Of a stretch of DNA of 64,000 nt, positions 44,059 through 54,607 are shown piece by piece. The notes under the pieces are model-generated. The model searched no databases. It was not told the origin of the DNA and saw only the letters and a list, made by a program, of their open reading frames with translations. The position numbers and the translations under genes were made by a program. Each line of letters starts with the position of its first letter. Positions within the stretch are counted from its first letter, which is position 1. Origin of the DNA: Arachnopeziza araneosa (Eukaryota > Ascomycota > Leotiomycetes > Helotiales > Arachnopezizaceae); NCBI GenBank assembly GCA_003988855.1, contig QYAI01000005.1:124001-188000 (forward strand), read 5' to 3'.

Positions 44059-46740
44059 TCATGACAACCCGCCTTTAGCCTTCCACTCCTCGTGTACCTT
44101 CTTCTGCCTCTCCCATTCCTTCCTCAACTTTTTAACCGCATTTTTCGGCACTTCCTCGCCCTCCTTCGTTTTTGTTGGCATTCCCTCATCATCCCACTCT
44201 GTCCACTTCTCATCACTCTTAAACATATCCTCTGGTCTAACCTTCGCCTTCTCCGCTTTTTCCTTATCAGCTCTCTCCTTTTCTAATCTCGTTTTGTCCT
44301 TTTGTGCCGCCTTCTCTCTCTCTTTAGCTGTCTTTTCTTCCTTTTGAGCCAGGAGCTCTTCTTTTGGCACAAATTTGATGAGAGCTCCTTGCTCGATAAT
44401 GCGATCATCGAGCATCACTCCTAGATTGGTGAGGTCTTCGTCTCGGATTTGATCGGAAAGAGTGAGTATTGCTTTTTTGGAGGTAGAGGTTGGCGCAAGT
44501 CTGCGAAGTTCGTCGCGGATCTTAGAGACAGCGCGGATATAGGGAAGGGCAAGTGTTTCAAGGTCTTTTGTTCCAGATGACTCGATGGCTGAAAATTCTG
44601 AATGAACATCGGTTGCAAGAAGGAGGTCGAGGGCTTCCGAGTGGAGCTCTAGAGTCTCTACTGCAGTTTTGACTCTTTGGTAGACTGCAACGTAAGGTGC
44701 TACAGCCTCTTTAGGTGTTAATTTCGAGTTGGCGGTGATGCTTGCCCATCCCAGGCCATCGTACGGCGACAAGGCGTTTGAGTCTAGTCCGAATATACCG
44801 ACCATTTTGGTAACCCATCTAGCGATAAATTCTAACCCACGGATATCTAGAGAAGATCTTTGAGTAGAGATATGGATATTTGCTTCTCTTATTAACTCGT
44901 ATATGGCACGCATTGCTCGAGGTGTATCAAACGAGTCGGCGAGTGCAGTTTGCATTTCGGTTTCGGCTTTCCGAAGGCTCAGAGCAAGACCTTCATTTGA
45001 GTCGAGGGAGAGTGACTTCAGATCAATGGGTGTTGATGATTCGGCCAGGAGAGACTTGACGTTAACAAACAAGTTGTTTACGGTAGTCTCCCACCCTTCA
45101 GCCATGGTTCTCATGTCTGGTGAAATCTCAACACCGTCATTCCACCTCCCCATCAAGAAGACGACCCTCATCCCTCTTGGTGTGTAGTCTGATGATAAAG
45201 CATCTTTGATGGTCTGGAAGTTCTTTAGGGATTTTGACATTTTTGAACCAGCGATAGAGAGATGCCCCATGTGCAGGAAATACCTGACCCAGTTGTGCTC
45301 ATGACCGTGTTCGCAGTAATACGCTTCACTCTGAGCCAATTCATTATCATGATGAGGAAAGGCAAGGTCGATTCCACCGGAATGTATATCCATCTGCGAG
45401 CCTAAGACATCAGACGCCATCACCTGAGACCCTCGGGGTTAGCATTTTCCTATCGCAGTATCTTTCAGGAGTGAATCAGGAAGAAAATCATTGGAAAGTG
45501 TCGTCTTAAGAGCACGCTACTCGAGCTACTTTGAGCTCGTAAATAGACATACGAAATAGTAGAAGGATACTTACCGAGCACTCAATGTGCCATCCTGGTC
45601 TGCCCTCTCCCCAAGGACTGGGCCAAACCGGTTCTCCAGTTTTTGACTTCTTCCATAAGGCAAAATCACCTGCTCCTCGTTTGCCTCCAAGATTCTTTGA
45701 CAATGAACCCTCACCCTCTTCTTGCAACGCTTTGTCATTCTTACTCTCGGGTCTCAGTCGAGCATATGGATTTCCAGCTTTCTCAAAAGCTGCAATATCA
45801 AAGTAGACCGACCCATCTGACTCATAAGCAAACCCTTTCTTGACAATCTGCTCCACGAATAGTACAATCTGAGGGACATATGTGGTGACCCGGGTAATGA
45901 CGTCTGGCCGCAGAACATTTAATGCATCCATATCTTCCATAAAGTCGTTCTCCCAATATTTTGTGACATTGGTGAAAATACTGTGGTCATGACCATCTAT
46001 CGATTCCTTGTACAAAGAGTCTAGATAAGGGAGTAATATTTCATCTGCTCCACCAAAGACTTTGTTTTGTTGTATAGCTTCTGATGCAGCTGTGAGATTC
46101 GCTAGATGCATCTTCATTTTTGCTTCGGCGTCTCCTGGCTTTTTCTCTCCGGTCAGCGTTCCGCCAGCCAGTACTTTTCCATAAGCTGCATCTCTTCTGG
46201 CCGAATAGTTTTTTGCATTCAACGGTGATCCATCTGAAGTTTTTAGTAATTCGGGAAGGTTTGCTTGCGCGTATGACTCGAAGGCTGTCGTAGCTAACTT
46301 TGACAGATCTGCCTCTGTATATTTCTTTGACTTCTCCAACTCTAGAAGTCTTTGTCTTCTAGCTTTCAAGATAATCTGCCAGCAATTCATTTGAATGTTC
46401 ATCTGCTTCGAGTCATCCTTCATACCTTGTCGTCCACATCCGTAATGTTCATAACAAATTGGACCTTAAACCCAAAATAATCACGCATTATCCTGCGTAT
46501 AATGTCCGTCGATACATAGTTCCTTGCATGCCCCAAGTGCGAATGGTCGTATACTGTCGGTCCGCAGACATACCAAGACACCTTGCCTTGCTCCTTTGGC
46601 ACGAAAGACACAGGCGCACCTGGCTTCAACGAGTTATGGACCTTCAATTGCTCCATCCTGGTAGAGAATGTTCGAAATTTTGAGACTGACACAGGCTGTG
46701 AAGAAGAAAAGCGCAAAAATTGAGAAAGAAGAAGTCTCAT
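44059..46740 (-). CDS. Cysteinyl-tRNA synthetase
   Basis: Class I aminoacyl-tRNA synthetase charging tRNA-Cys. Exons 46740-46426, 46375-45575 and 45423-44059 give 826 aa. Catalytic motifs are intact: the HIGH variant HLGH (68-71) in CGPTVYDHSHLGHAR and KMSKS at 433-437. Zinc ligands are Cys59, the Cys in HIECS, and the FPHHDNE site. The first 28 residues are Arg/Ser-rich with FLRFSS and FRTFSTR, a mitochondrial presequence. Met29 (codon at 46656) starts a plausible cytosolic form (MEQLKVHNSL). The C-terminus is a long charged helical tail (KEREKAAQKDKTRLEKERADK). Intron 2 (151 nt) is long for this window. The gene is divergent from TRM61, with 154 bp between start codons. Confidence 0.96.
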
Positions 46741-46894
46741 TCAGCCGGTGCGCATTATGACATGTGGATGTAGGAGGGTTGAGTCAACAACGGCGAGGCC
46801 ACGATTGGCGGATCGGAACCTCGCTTGTCCCTAATTTTTCAGCCTTGTCTGAAAATATCTTGGAGCTTCAAGCTCGCGTCCACAATCCTGCACA
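46741..46894. promoter_or_regulatory. 154-bp bidirectional promoter, CysRS / TRM61
   Basis: Only 154 bases separate the two divergent start codons, so both genes must share promoter DNA. Both encode tRNA-related enzymes, which suggests co-regulation. No specific element was recognised. Confidence 0.6.
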
Positions 46895-48601
46895 ATGGCT
46901 GACAAGAGGTCGCCCTTCTTGTATCCAGGAGATGTATCGACAGCAGATTGTTTAGCAATTGTTCATTTGAAGAGAGATCTGCAAATTCCTACCATTCTCA
47001 AGGAACACGACGAAGACGATGAAGGCTACTCGGAAGGAAAAGTCATTAATACACGATTTGGGTCGTTCCCGCATACAACGTTAATCGGATTACCATGGGG
47101 AAGTCAAGTTCGAGCTTCGAAAGTTGACACGGGCTCACGAGGGCGGCGGGCTCAAGCAGAAGAGAAGAAACGCAAAAGAGAAGATTCAGAAGCAACCAAT
47201 GCTCCAAATAAGCTACCAAGATTAGACAATGAAGAGGAAATAGATGGGAATGTCAGCACACCAAATACTACGAAAGAAGAGAAAGAGCCAGTAGCCGCTT
47301 CGAGTGGATTTATACATTTACTGCCACCAACGCCAGAGAATTGGACAAGTTCATTACCGCATAGAACACAAGTTGTCTATACACCAGATTATAGCTATAT
47401 TCTACACCGACTAAGAGCTAGACCTGGGACAAGTATAATTGAAGCCGGAGCAGGGAGCGGATCTTTCACCCATGCATCTGCGAGAGCAGTTTTCAGTGGA
47501 TACCCTCAAGATGGAGAGTTCAATGGTTTGTCGAGTAAGAAGAGAAAGGCTGGAAAGGTTTGGAGCTTCGAGTTCCATGAACAGCGGCATGAGAAATTAG
47601 TGAAAGAAGTTCAAGACCATGGATTGGGTGATATTGTTGAGATAACACACCGAGATGTCTGTGCAGATGGATTCCTTGTGGGCAGAAAGCACTTTAATCA
47701 ATCTTCAAGTTCAGATGCCAAAAGTAGCGAGTCCTCTTCTCGTCTAAATGGCAAAGATCCAGCAATCAAGGTTGAGACTTTTGGTATGGAATGTCAAGGT
47801 CCCAACTCAAAATTAGAGATGATGAGTCCAAACGCTGAAGCAGTCTTCCTTGATCTTCCAGCACCATGGCTGGCGCTTCCACACCTCGTTCGCTCCAAAC
47901 CCAACACCGAAAAAACCTTGGAGCCTTTTACATCTCCGTTAAATCCGACAGAAGCCGTCCAGATATGCTCTTTCTCACCGTGTATTGAACAAGTGCAGCG
48001 TACTGTCTCCACTATGCGGCATCTTGGCTGGGTAGATATCGAAATGGTGGAACTATCTCAAAAACGCTTCGAAATCCGCAGAGAAAGGATTGGTATTGAT
48101 AATGGTACTCAAAGAGGAATCCAACAAACCCCTGCTTCGGTGGAAGAAGCCGTTGGTAGATTACTAGAAGTTGAAGGGGCATTTAAATCCTTCCATGGAA
48201 CTGGCGATAAGAGTGCGCAGGTGAAAAAAAGAGATAGGCCAAATCCAAATAATAGAAAGACAATACTGGAAAGTTTGGTGGAGCGTAAGATCTATAAGGA
48301 AGGGAGGTTGGTGCATAGAACTGAGCCGGATGTTAAAGCGCATACGAGCTATCTCGTTTTTGCTGTATTACCTAGAGAGTGGTCAGAAGAAGACGAAAAA
48401 AGAGCAAGAGAGAAATGGCCCATCATGGACAGAAAGGAAGATGGGAAAACCGAGGGAATTGAGCCAGCGAAGAGCAAAAAGCAGTTGAAAAGGGAAGCAA
48501 GACAAGCTGCGAAGGAGGCCAAAGAGACCTCACGTGGCGAGAAGGCCAGTGAGATGGAAGAAAAGAGTGGCGTAGCTGAAGGTGATGCTACGGATACTTG
48601 A
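46895..48601 (+). CDS. trm61: tRNA (adenine-58-N1)-methyltransferase catalytic subunit
   Basis: This SAM-dependent enzyme makes m1A58 in tRNA, acting with TRM6 in the nucleus. It is intronless, 568 aa. Motif I reads IIEAGAGSGSFTHASAR, and the catalytic-site region has EAVFLDLPAPWLALPH followed by ICSFSPCIEQVQRTVSTM and WVDIEMVELSQKRFEIR. The N-terminal strand-rich part (FGSFPHTTLIGLPWGSQV) and HRTQVVYTPDYSYIL are typical. Compared with the yeast protein (383 aa), it has inserts: a charged region (about residues 85-130), a Ser-rich one (about 268-283) and a basic Lys/Glu tail likely to act in nuclear targeting or tRNA binding. Confidence 0.95.
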   Translation: MADKRSPFLYPGDVSTADCLAIVHLKRDLQIPTILKEHDEDDEGYSEGKVINTRFGSFPHTTLIGLPWGSQVRASKVDTGSRGRRAQAEEKKRKREDSEATNAPNKLPRLDNEEEIDGNVSTPNTTKEEKEPVAASSGFIHLLPPTPENWTSSLPHRTQVVYTPDYSYILHRLRARPGTSIIEAGAGSGSFTHASARAVFSGYPQDGEFNGLSSKKRKAGKVWSFEFHEQRHEKLVKEVQDHGLGDIVEITHRDVCADGFLVGRKHFNQSSSSDAKSSESSSRLNGKDPAIKVETFGMECQGPNSKLEMMSPNAEAVFLDLPAPWLALPHLVRSKPNTEKTLEPFTSPLNPTEAVQICSFSPCIEQVQRTVSTMRHLGWVDIEMVELSQKRFEIRRERIGIDNGTQRGIQQTPASVEEAVGRLLEVEGAFKSFHGTGDKSAQVKKRDRPNPNNRKTILESLVERKIYKEGRLVHRTEPDVKAHTSYLVFAVLPREWSEEDEKRAREKWPIMDRKEDGKTEGIEPAKSKKQLKREARQAAKEAKETSRGEKASEMEEKSGVAEGDATDT

Positions 48602-48731
48602 CAGTCATAGAATGGATAAGATTAGAGAGTATCACTTACTTCAAAATCCGATTGAAATCATCATAGACACCTGGGCCTCGAATAACGCTCAATCAACACC
48701 TCCCGGTGCGTTTCTCTCTTGTTTCCGCTTC

Positions 48732-49475
48732 CTAAACCTCCACCGCACCCTCTGGTACCCCAGCTCTACTCCTCAATCTCCTCCCAAAAAACCTCATAAG
48801 CGGCAACATTTCATCCCTACTCCCAGGCATACTATCTTCCCCTTTCTCCCACCTAACATACTCGACCTCGCTAAACCTCTCTTTAACCCTATCCACCGCA
48901 CTTCTCGTCACCTCCGTACTCCTACTCCCACCACAGAGCAACACCGGCGTCCTAGCTTTCGGACCTAAACTCGAACCCTCAGCAGGCAACTTTCCACCGA
49001 TACTAATCACACCTCCCATCTCCTTCTCCTTGAAAGTAAGCGAAGAAGCGACTGCCAACGCAGCCATACCTCCTTGCCCAAAGCCTAGGAACATGATATT
49101 CCGCGAAGGAAAACGGCATTTCTCGGTCAACACGGTGAGGATCTCCGTGATGATTGAGAGCGATTTTGAGAAGCCGGCGTCGAGATCAACAGATCCGTGA
49201 CGGGAGTCAAAGAGGATGTCATCACCCCAGTGAAAGGCCGGGGCATCTGAGCCGATGAAGAGGGAGGGGAGGGGTGCAGGACCCCGTAGTGATATACAGC
49301 ATGTTTCTGGGAGTTGGAGACGAGTCCCCAGGGTAGAGAAGGGGAGATGAGTGTCTCCAAGGCCGTGAAGGAGGATAAGGACGTTGGTTGGAGGTTTAGA
49401 GTCGGGAGGGGGTGTGATGGTGAGTGTTAACGAAGTGGGAAAGTCGTTGGGGAGGGGAGCACGAGGGATGCTCAT
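48732..49475 (-). CDS. Acyl-protein-thioesterase/phospholipase-like alpha/beta hydrolase (triad altered)
   Basis: A 247-aa single-exon protein with the fold of the phospholipase/carboxylesterase family (Pfam PF02230; APT1-like). LILLHGLGDTHLPF (34-46), CCISLRGPAPLP and GFGQGGMAALA match the family order. At the nucleophile elbow, however, the normal G-x-S-x-G is GFGQGG, with Gly133 in the Ser position. The expected Asp region (CGGSRSTEV, 181-189) has no Asp, and the usual Gly-His is replaced by Glu-Asp (KGEDSMP, 211-217). All three triad residues therefore seem missing and catalysis by the usual mechanism is unlikely. It may be a conserved fungal pseudo-esterase with a binding role. The reading frame is otherwise intact. 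Confidence 0.8.
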   Translation of the reverse strand: MSIPRAPLPNDFPTSLTLTITPPPDSKPPTNVLILLHGLGDTHLPFSTLGTRLQLPETCCISLRGPAPLPSLFIGSDAPAFHWGDDILFDSRHGSVDLDAGFSKSLSIITEILTVLTEKCRFPSRNIMFLGFGQGGMAALAVASSLTFKEKEMGGVISIGGKLPAEGSSLGPKARTPVLLCGGSRSTEVTRSAVDRVKERFSEVEYVRWEKGEDSMPGSRDEMLPLMRFFGRRLRSRAGVPEGAVEV

Positions 49476-50262
49476 TTTGGAATTTTATGTTTGGTTTGTT
49501 TGTTTGTTTGTTTATTTGTGTTATGAAGATTTGGAAAGGAGGAAATCTCGCTCGCTTAAGCTGAGTAGGAAAAGGAGGAAGGTGGAAACCAATCTCGTGA
49601 CGATCTGTGAGATCACGTGCATGTCACGCATCTATGATGAAATCTTGGCTTCCAATCTCAGCGTAAGCCAAGACGGGATCTCCGAGATTGAAGTGGAGCA
49701 TTTGAAAGCTTGATTGGACTTGTAGCAGCGCTCCGGGGTTGTCTCAGCTCCAGTGAGTTGGCTGTGCATTAAATTGCTTTCTTTTGGCATATGTCAAAAC
49801 GGAATTATTCAATCGATTAATGGCAGAAGAATGCATGAATTGAAACAAGCAAAGCTGAAGGGTTTCCCGAGATCTCTTTCGTATCCGAACCAAAGCCACA
49901 TGTAGGTACTGCCCCATTATGACATATGACAGTTCAGGGATTGAGCTCGTGTCTTGAGACTGGACGCTTCACGGACATGGACTGTCGACGATGGGCCCTG
50001 AGAAGTGCTTGAGCTTTAACAAGCGGTGGCTGTATGATATCATGCTTTGTTTCATCATGCTTTGACCTTTTCCGGAGTTGTCAACTGGTCTGCTCAGCCG
50101 CTGGTTAGATACGAGAGATGTTTGAAGATTAACATGTCTATTCTTATGCTGGCGGACATTGGCTCGTTTGGCGGGTATAGAGTCGATCGTAATGTAGATG
50201 CTCTGGGTCAATGGCGGCATGATGTTTCGATGTGCTGGAACGACGCGCAAGCGGTTGGTTAG
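49476..50262. other. Intergenic, no gene seen
   Basis: This is the first part of the upstream region shared by the pseudo-hydrolase and CipC genes. It contains a TTTG repeat near 49491-49512. No gene is recognised. Confidence 0.45.
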
Positions 50263-50610
50263 AGGGGGGTGGAGGGGTCGTTTGGACAGAGCGGGGCAGG
50301 CATGTCATGGTGGCTCAGCTCCTTAGTACTTGGTGGGGTGAAAATCCCCTGAATCAAAGGACCCATCACAAACTGTGAATGGTTGTAGACCCTAGTGATG
50401 CGTGCTGTGAATGGTGAACTTCAAATCCACAGTAGTGAAGTGAATTGGCCCAGAGCTCTCCAGCTCGAGCTCTATAAAGCTCCTCTTTTGCCCCTCACTT
50501 CCTCTCCCTTCCGCATCAACAACACCACATCTGCTTCCAAGTCCAACTTCAACTTCAATTTCAATCAACTTCACCCAACCCTTACCTTCAACCCTTAAAA
50601 ATCTATCAAG
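50263..50610 (+). promoter_or_regulatory. CipC-like promoter: STRE-like boxes and TATA
   Basis: AGGGG occurs at 50263-50267 and 50273-50277, and CCCCT (the same motif on the other strand) at 50346-50350. These match the stress-response element. A TATAAA box at 50473-50478 lies about 135 bases before the start codon, followed by a pyrimidine- and CAA-rich leader. The downstream gene is of a stress-induced family, which fits. Confidence 0.45.
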
Positions 50611-51238
50611 ATGCCTTTCGGATGGGGTAATTATCCCCTCATGCTACCGCTCTTCCAACTTACACACGCTTTCAACCTATCACAACATGCACTAACGTAC
50701 GACCTAACAGGAGAATCTGAGCAAGCCTACCAACAATCCCAAGACCCCGATCAACAATTCGACAACCAATCGTCCTTCGGCCATGAGGCTCTAGCTGGCG
50801 CTGCATCCTTCGGCGCTTTCAAGGTGTTCGAGGACAGACAGCGTGCCGACGGTATGTTTCTTGCTCCGACCCCACACAATAATGCTGATAAGCTTTGTAG
50901 GAAAGCCAGTTTCTCACCAGTTCGCCAAGGAGGTGCTCGTTGGTCTTGCCGGTGCTGAGGTTGACAAGCTTGCTGAGACCAAGGTATACACATAATCCAG
51001 CTTATTTTCTAATTGGTTTATTAATTCCCATCAAGGGCATGGACTTTATCGACCGCGAGGAGGCCAAGCATAAGGCTAAGGAGAATGTTGAGAATATGTA
51101 TGACCAGCACTACATCCAAGGACAAGGTGCCGATCAATATGATCCGTAAGTCATACTCCAATCAGGAATGTGGCAGCACAGCGCTAACTCCCGAACAGCG
51201 ACCAATACAGTGCCCCAGACAGCCTCAACAACTATTAG
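50611..51238 (+). CDS. CipC-like stress/antibiotic-response protein
   Basis: A 129-aa protein of the CipC family (DUF3759), known as concanamycin-induced in Aspergillus and abundant in stress and hyphal growth proteomes. Five exons (50611-50626, 50711-50851, 50901-50983, 51036-51145, 51199-51238), the first with 16 coding bases, make this the most exon-dense gene here. Diagnostic blocks are MPFGWGESEQAYQQ, SFGHEALAGAASFGAFKVFEDRQRADGKPVSHQFAKE, VLVGLAGAEVDKLAETKGMDF and EEAKHKAKENVENMYDQHYI. It is cytosolic, with no signal peptide or membrane segment. Molecular activity is unknown for the family. Confidence 0.92.
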
Positions 51239-51638
51239 AACGTTGCTGAGATTTGCCGGACCGCCATCCTCTCAGATTATGGTTCATGGATAGGTTTGGC
51301 AATGATGGCTGCTGATTTGGCTTGCCTCATGGGTGCGTGGTCTTCGGCTTAGTGATATGATGGGCATATCCAGAATGAATAAAATGCGTTGCGAATATGT
51401 TCTGACTCATTTGAAGCCATTAAATGTGACCAAAATTTAATCCAGGATTGTAAACATATGTGGACTGGTTGTTGTGTTTCCTCACCGATAAGCCCCATTC
51501 TGCCAAGACCTTCCTTTTTGTGGCACCCAACTTCAGCCGGAGCTCACGACAGCTCCTAACTTCTAACACTTGAGCCTTCTCACAACACCCTTTTCAATTG
51601 ATCCAGTCAGTAAACTCCACACAGAAGTAGCACTAACA
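51239..51638. other. Intergenic
   Basis: 400 bases between two tandem plus-strand genes. Presumed CipC 3' untranslated region and aminopeptidase promoter; nothing further seen. Confidence 0.45.
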
Positions 51639-54156
51639 ATGGTCAAGAACCTCCGAGAAAGCACAAGCACTCTATCTCTCCGCCCGCAGCCCGAGATTAC
51701 AGAAGCTCGTCAGCGTGTTACGGATCTTGAATTGCAAGTCGAGCGGCTACAGAGCATGCAGAGAAGAGAGATGAACTCACTTTCTGGATCCGCCACGACA
51801 GAGAATGAGGCTGAGGATAACATGGAGGGAAATCTACGTCTTCGAAAGAGTTTGGAGGACGACCTGGTATCAAGCTCCCGAACAAGATTCTCGCAGACTT
51901 CCTTGAAGGCGGAGGTGAAGCCTGAGAATCCAACCCTGGTGGAATGGACTCGTGAATGGATAGCAGACAATCCTCAACCTCGTCTGCCTATGCTACTTAG
52001 GGACGAGAGTGTCCAACAACCTCGATTGCCGGAGTGGGCAAGACCTTATAATATACCTGTTCGAGAGAAGTTGATGGATTCTCAACCCGGTCCAACGTCG
52101 ATGCCCTTTCTTGAGGCAGATAAACCTACGGAGCAGGATAACGTGAGGGGTAGAGGCCCGCATGCGTTTGGAGGTATGGAGAGGTATATTCCGACTGAGC
52201 TCGGGACTGGGTTGAATAGGAGTTCTGGAAAGGATGCAGAGATCTCCAAAACTGAGGAATACAGGCCCAATCTCCCAGAATCTACTCACGGACGCGTTCA
52301 AAGCTATCCGATGCCTCAAGCAATAGGATCTAAGCTTGCATATCACAGGGCAAATGGTACGACAGCCCACCGAGAGATAGCTCATGGCTTAGGTGCTATA
52401 CCTTCCACCTATCGTAGAAATATTCAGCAACAACCAGAAGCTAGGAGCCCTTTTTTCGGTGCAACATCGCATACAGCACAGCACTCTTATCCTTATGAAT
52501 CATTGTCGAGTTGGGATGAGCAGCCAGTGCAACCTCATACTGAGACAAGCCTCTTCGAGAAGTTCAACCAGCGGCTACAAGAACAGCGTCAGGTTTCAAA
52601 GGAGAGCCTTATTACCAAGGCCCTAGCTGTAGATGGGAATATATTGAAAGCTCCAGAGGCATATACGCAACCTTTCTGTGATTTCTTGACTGAAAATCCA
52701 ACCGTGTTTCATGCTGTTGATTATTTTGAGAAGAAACTGGACAAAGCCGGTTTCAAGAAGCTATCTGAACGCAAGATTTGGAGTGAGGAGTTAAAACAGG
52801 GCGGCAAATACTACGTGCAACGAAATAGTAGCTCTTTGATTGCTTTCACTGTTGGTGGTGGCTACCAAAGTGGAAACGGTGTCGCAATGATTGCTGGTCA
52901 TGTTGATGCCTTGACAGCTCGGTTGAAGCCTGTTAGTGCTAAGAAAACTACTGCTGGTAAGTAATTCATATCCCCTAATTTACATGAAATGCCACTAAAC
53001 ATCTAGGGTATGTTCAACTCGGAGTGGCACCATATGCTGGTGCTCTCAATTCAACTTGGTGGGACCGTGATCTAGGTATTGGTGGAAGAGTTCTTGTCAA
53101 GGACTCTGGAACTGGCAAGATCACAACGAAGTTGGTGAAGCTAGGATGGCCAAGTAAGTCTTGTTCTTTCGTGTCTTTACCTATGCTAATGAATTAGTTG
53201 CTCGTATTCCTACACTCGCACCACACTTTGGTGTTGGTATGCTTGGTCAGAACAACGCCGAGACCCAAGCAGTCCCAATTATCGGTCTCGATAACTCAGA
53301 TATTGGTGCTGCTGAAGAAGAATTCAAGAATTTGACATTGGGTTCACCAGGCACATTTGCTGCTACCCAGCCTCCAAAGTTGGTGCGTGCTATCGCTGGA
53401 GAGTTGTCCATCCAAGACTATAGTTCCATTGTAAATTGGGAATTGGAACTTTACGATATTCAACCGGCCCAGATCGGAGGTATTGAAAAGGAATTTATCT
53501 TCGCTGGCCGCATTGATGATAAACTCTGTTCCTGGGCCGCCATGGAAGGTCTCCTCGCCTCAGCCGCTGAATCTTCCTCCGATACCGATGGCATTATTAA
53601 ACTTGTTGGCGTTTTTGACGACGAAGAGATTGGTTCTCTTCTTCGCCAAGGCGCACGGGGTAATTTCCTTCCATCTGTCATTGAGCGCATCTCTGAAAGC
53701 TTCTCAAAGACTGGTAGCAGCGCCAATATTCTGTCTCAGACCTATGCCAACTCTTTCCTCATCTCAGCAGACGTCACTCATGCTGTGAACCCCAACTTCC
53801 TCGGCTCATACCTGGAGAACCATGCTCCGCGACTAAACGTTGGTCTTGTCGTCTCTGCAGACTCAAATGGGCATATGACCACTGATTCTGTGTCAACCGC
53901 TTTATTGACCCGCGTTGCAGAGAACTGTGGGAGCAGATTACAATTGTTTATGATTAGGAACGATTCCAGAAGTGGAGGAACCGTTGGACCAATGCTAAGT
54001 GCCGCTATGGGTGTTAGAGCTATTGATGCAAGTATTCCACAGCTGAGCATGCATAGTATTAGAGCTACGACTGGGGCATTAGATCCGGGTTTGGGAGTCA
54101 AGATCTACAAGGGTTTCTTGGACGAGTTTGAGAAGGTGGACGCGGAGTTTGAATAG
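51639..54156 (+). CDS. M18 aspartyl-aminopeptidase family protein with long N-terminal extension
   Basis: Three exons (51639-52956, 53007-53153, 53198-54156) give 807 aa. The M18 metallopeptidase domain starts near residue 345 (PFCDFLTENPT), with GGKYYVQRNSSSLIAFTVGG. It keeps all expected zinc and catalytic residues: His421/Asp423 (GHVDA), Asp595 or 596 (RIDDKL), Glu631/Glu632 (VFDDEEIGS), Asp680 (SADVTHAV) and His774 (LSMHSIRA). It therefore probably removes N-terminal Asp/Glu or similar residues, in the cytosol or vacuole as for yeast Ape4/Lap4. Typical M18 enzymes are about 450-520 aa. The extra 340 residues here are polar and disordered, with a short coiled coil at about 20-50 (ARQRVTDLELQVERLQSMQ). 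No in-frame stop or clear splice site separates the two parts. Confidence 0.9.
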
Positions 54157-54607
54157 AGCACTGGGTATAGTATGGCTGATAGGAATCAGGGTTAGAGCAG
54201 ATTTCAAGATTTTAAGGAGGCGTTGGTGTCTGTATTAATTTCGCAAGTAGAGCTAGTTATTACTCTTATATCGTATGTAGAATATGATGATTTGATTTAC
54301 CTGAAGCCTTATACACCCTAATAAAAGCTTTTGAAGATACTAAGCACGAGGGTGTAAAGTGTAACTCTGATGTGGTCAAGACGTTGTAGTTATTTGATTT
54401 TGGAATCTAATAGCTACAGGCCTTAGTATTCCTTGACGTATTGATTGTCGAGGTTCGGCAGTGCTGAAAGGTATTAACCTGTAGGCTCGTCGCCTGCGGA
54501 TCAATCCTTCCTCCGATGCTCGACGAGTAAACACGAAGAGGGTTCACATTAACACCGTCAGAATCAAGAAAAAATTAAGAGTATGATTTATACGATAGTT
54601 TGTCCAG
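54157..54607. other. Convergent 3' region
   Basis: About 450 AT-rich bases between converging genes. No gene seen. Confidence 0.5.
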
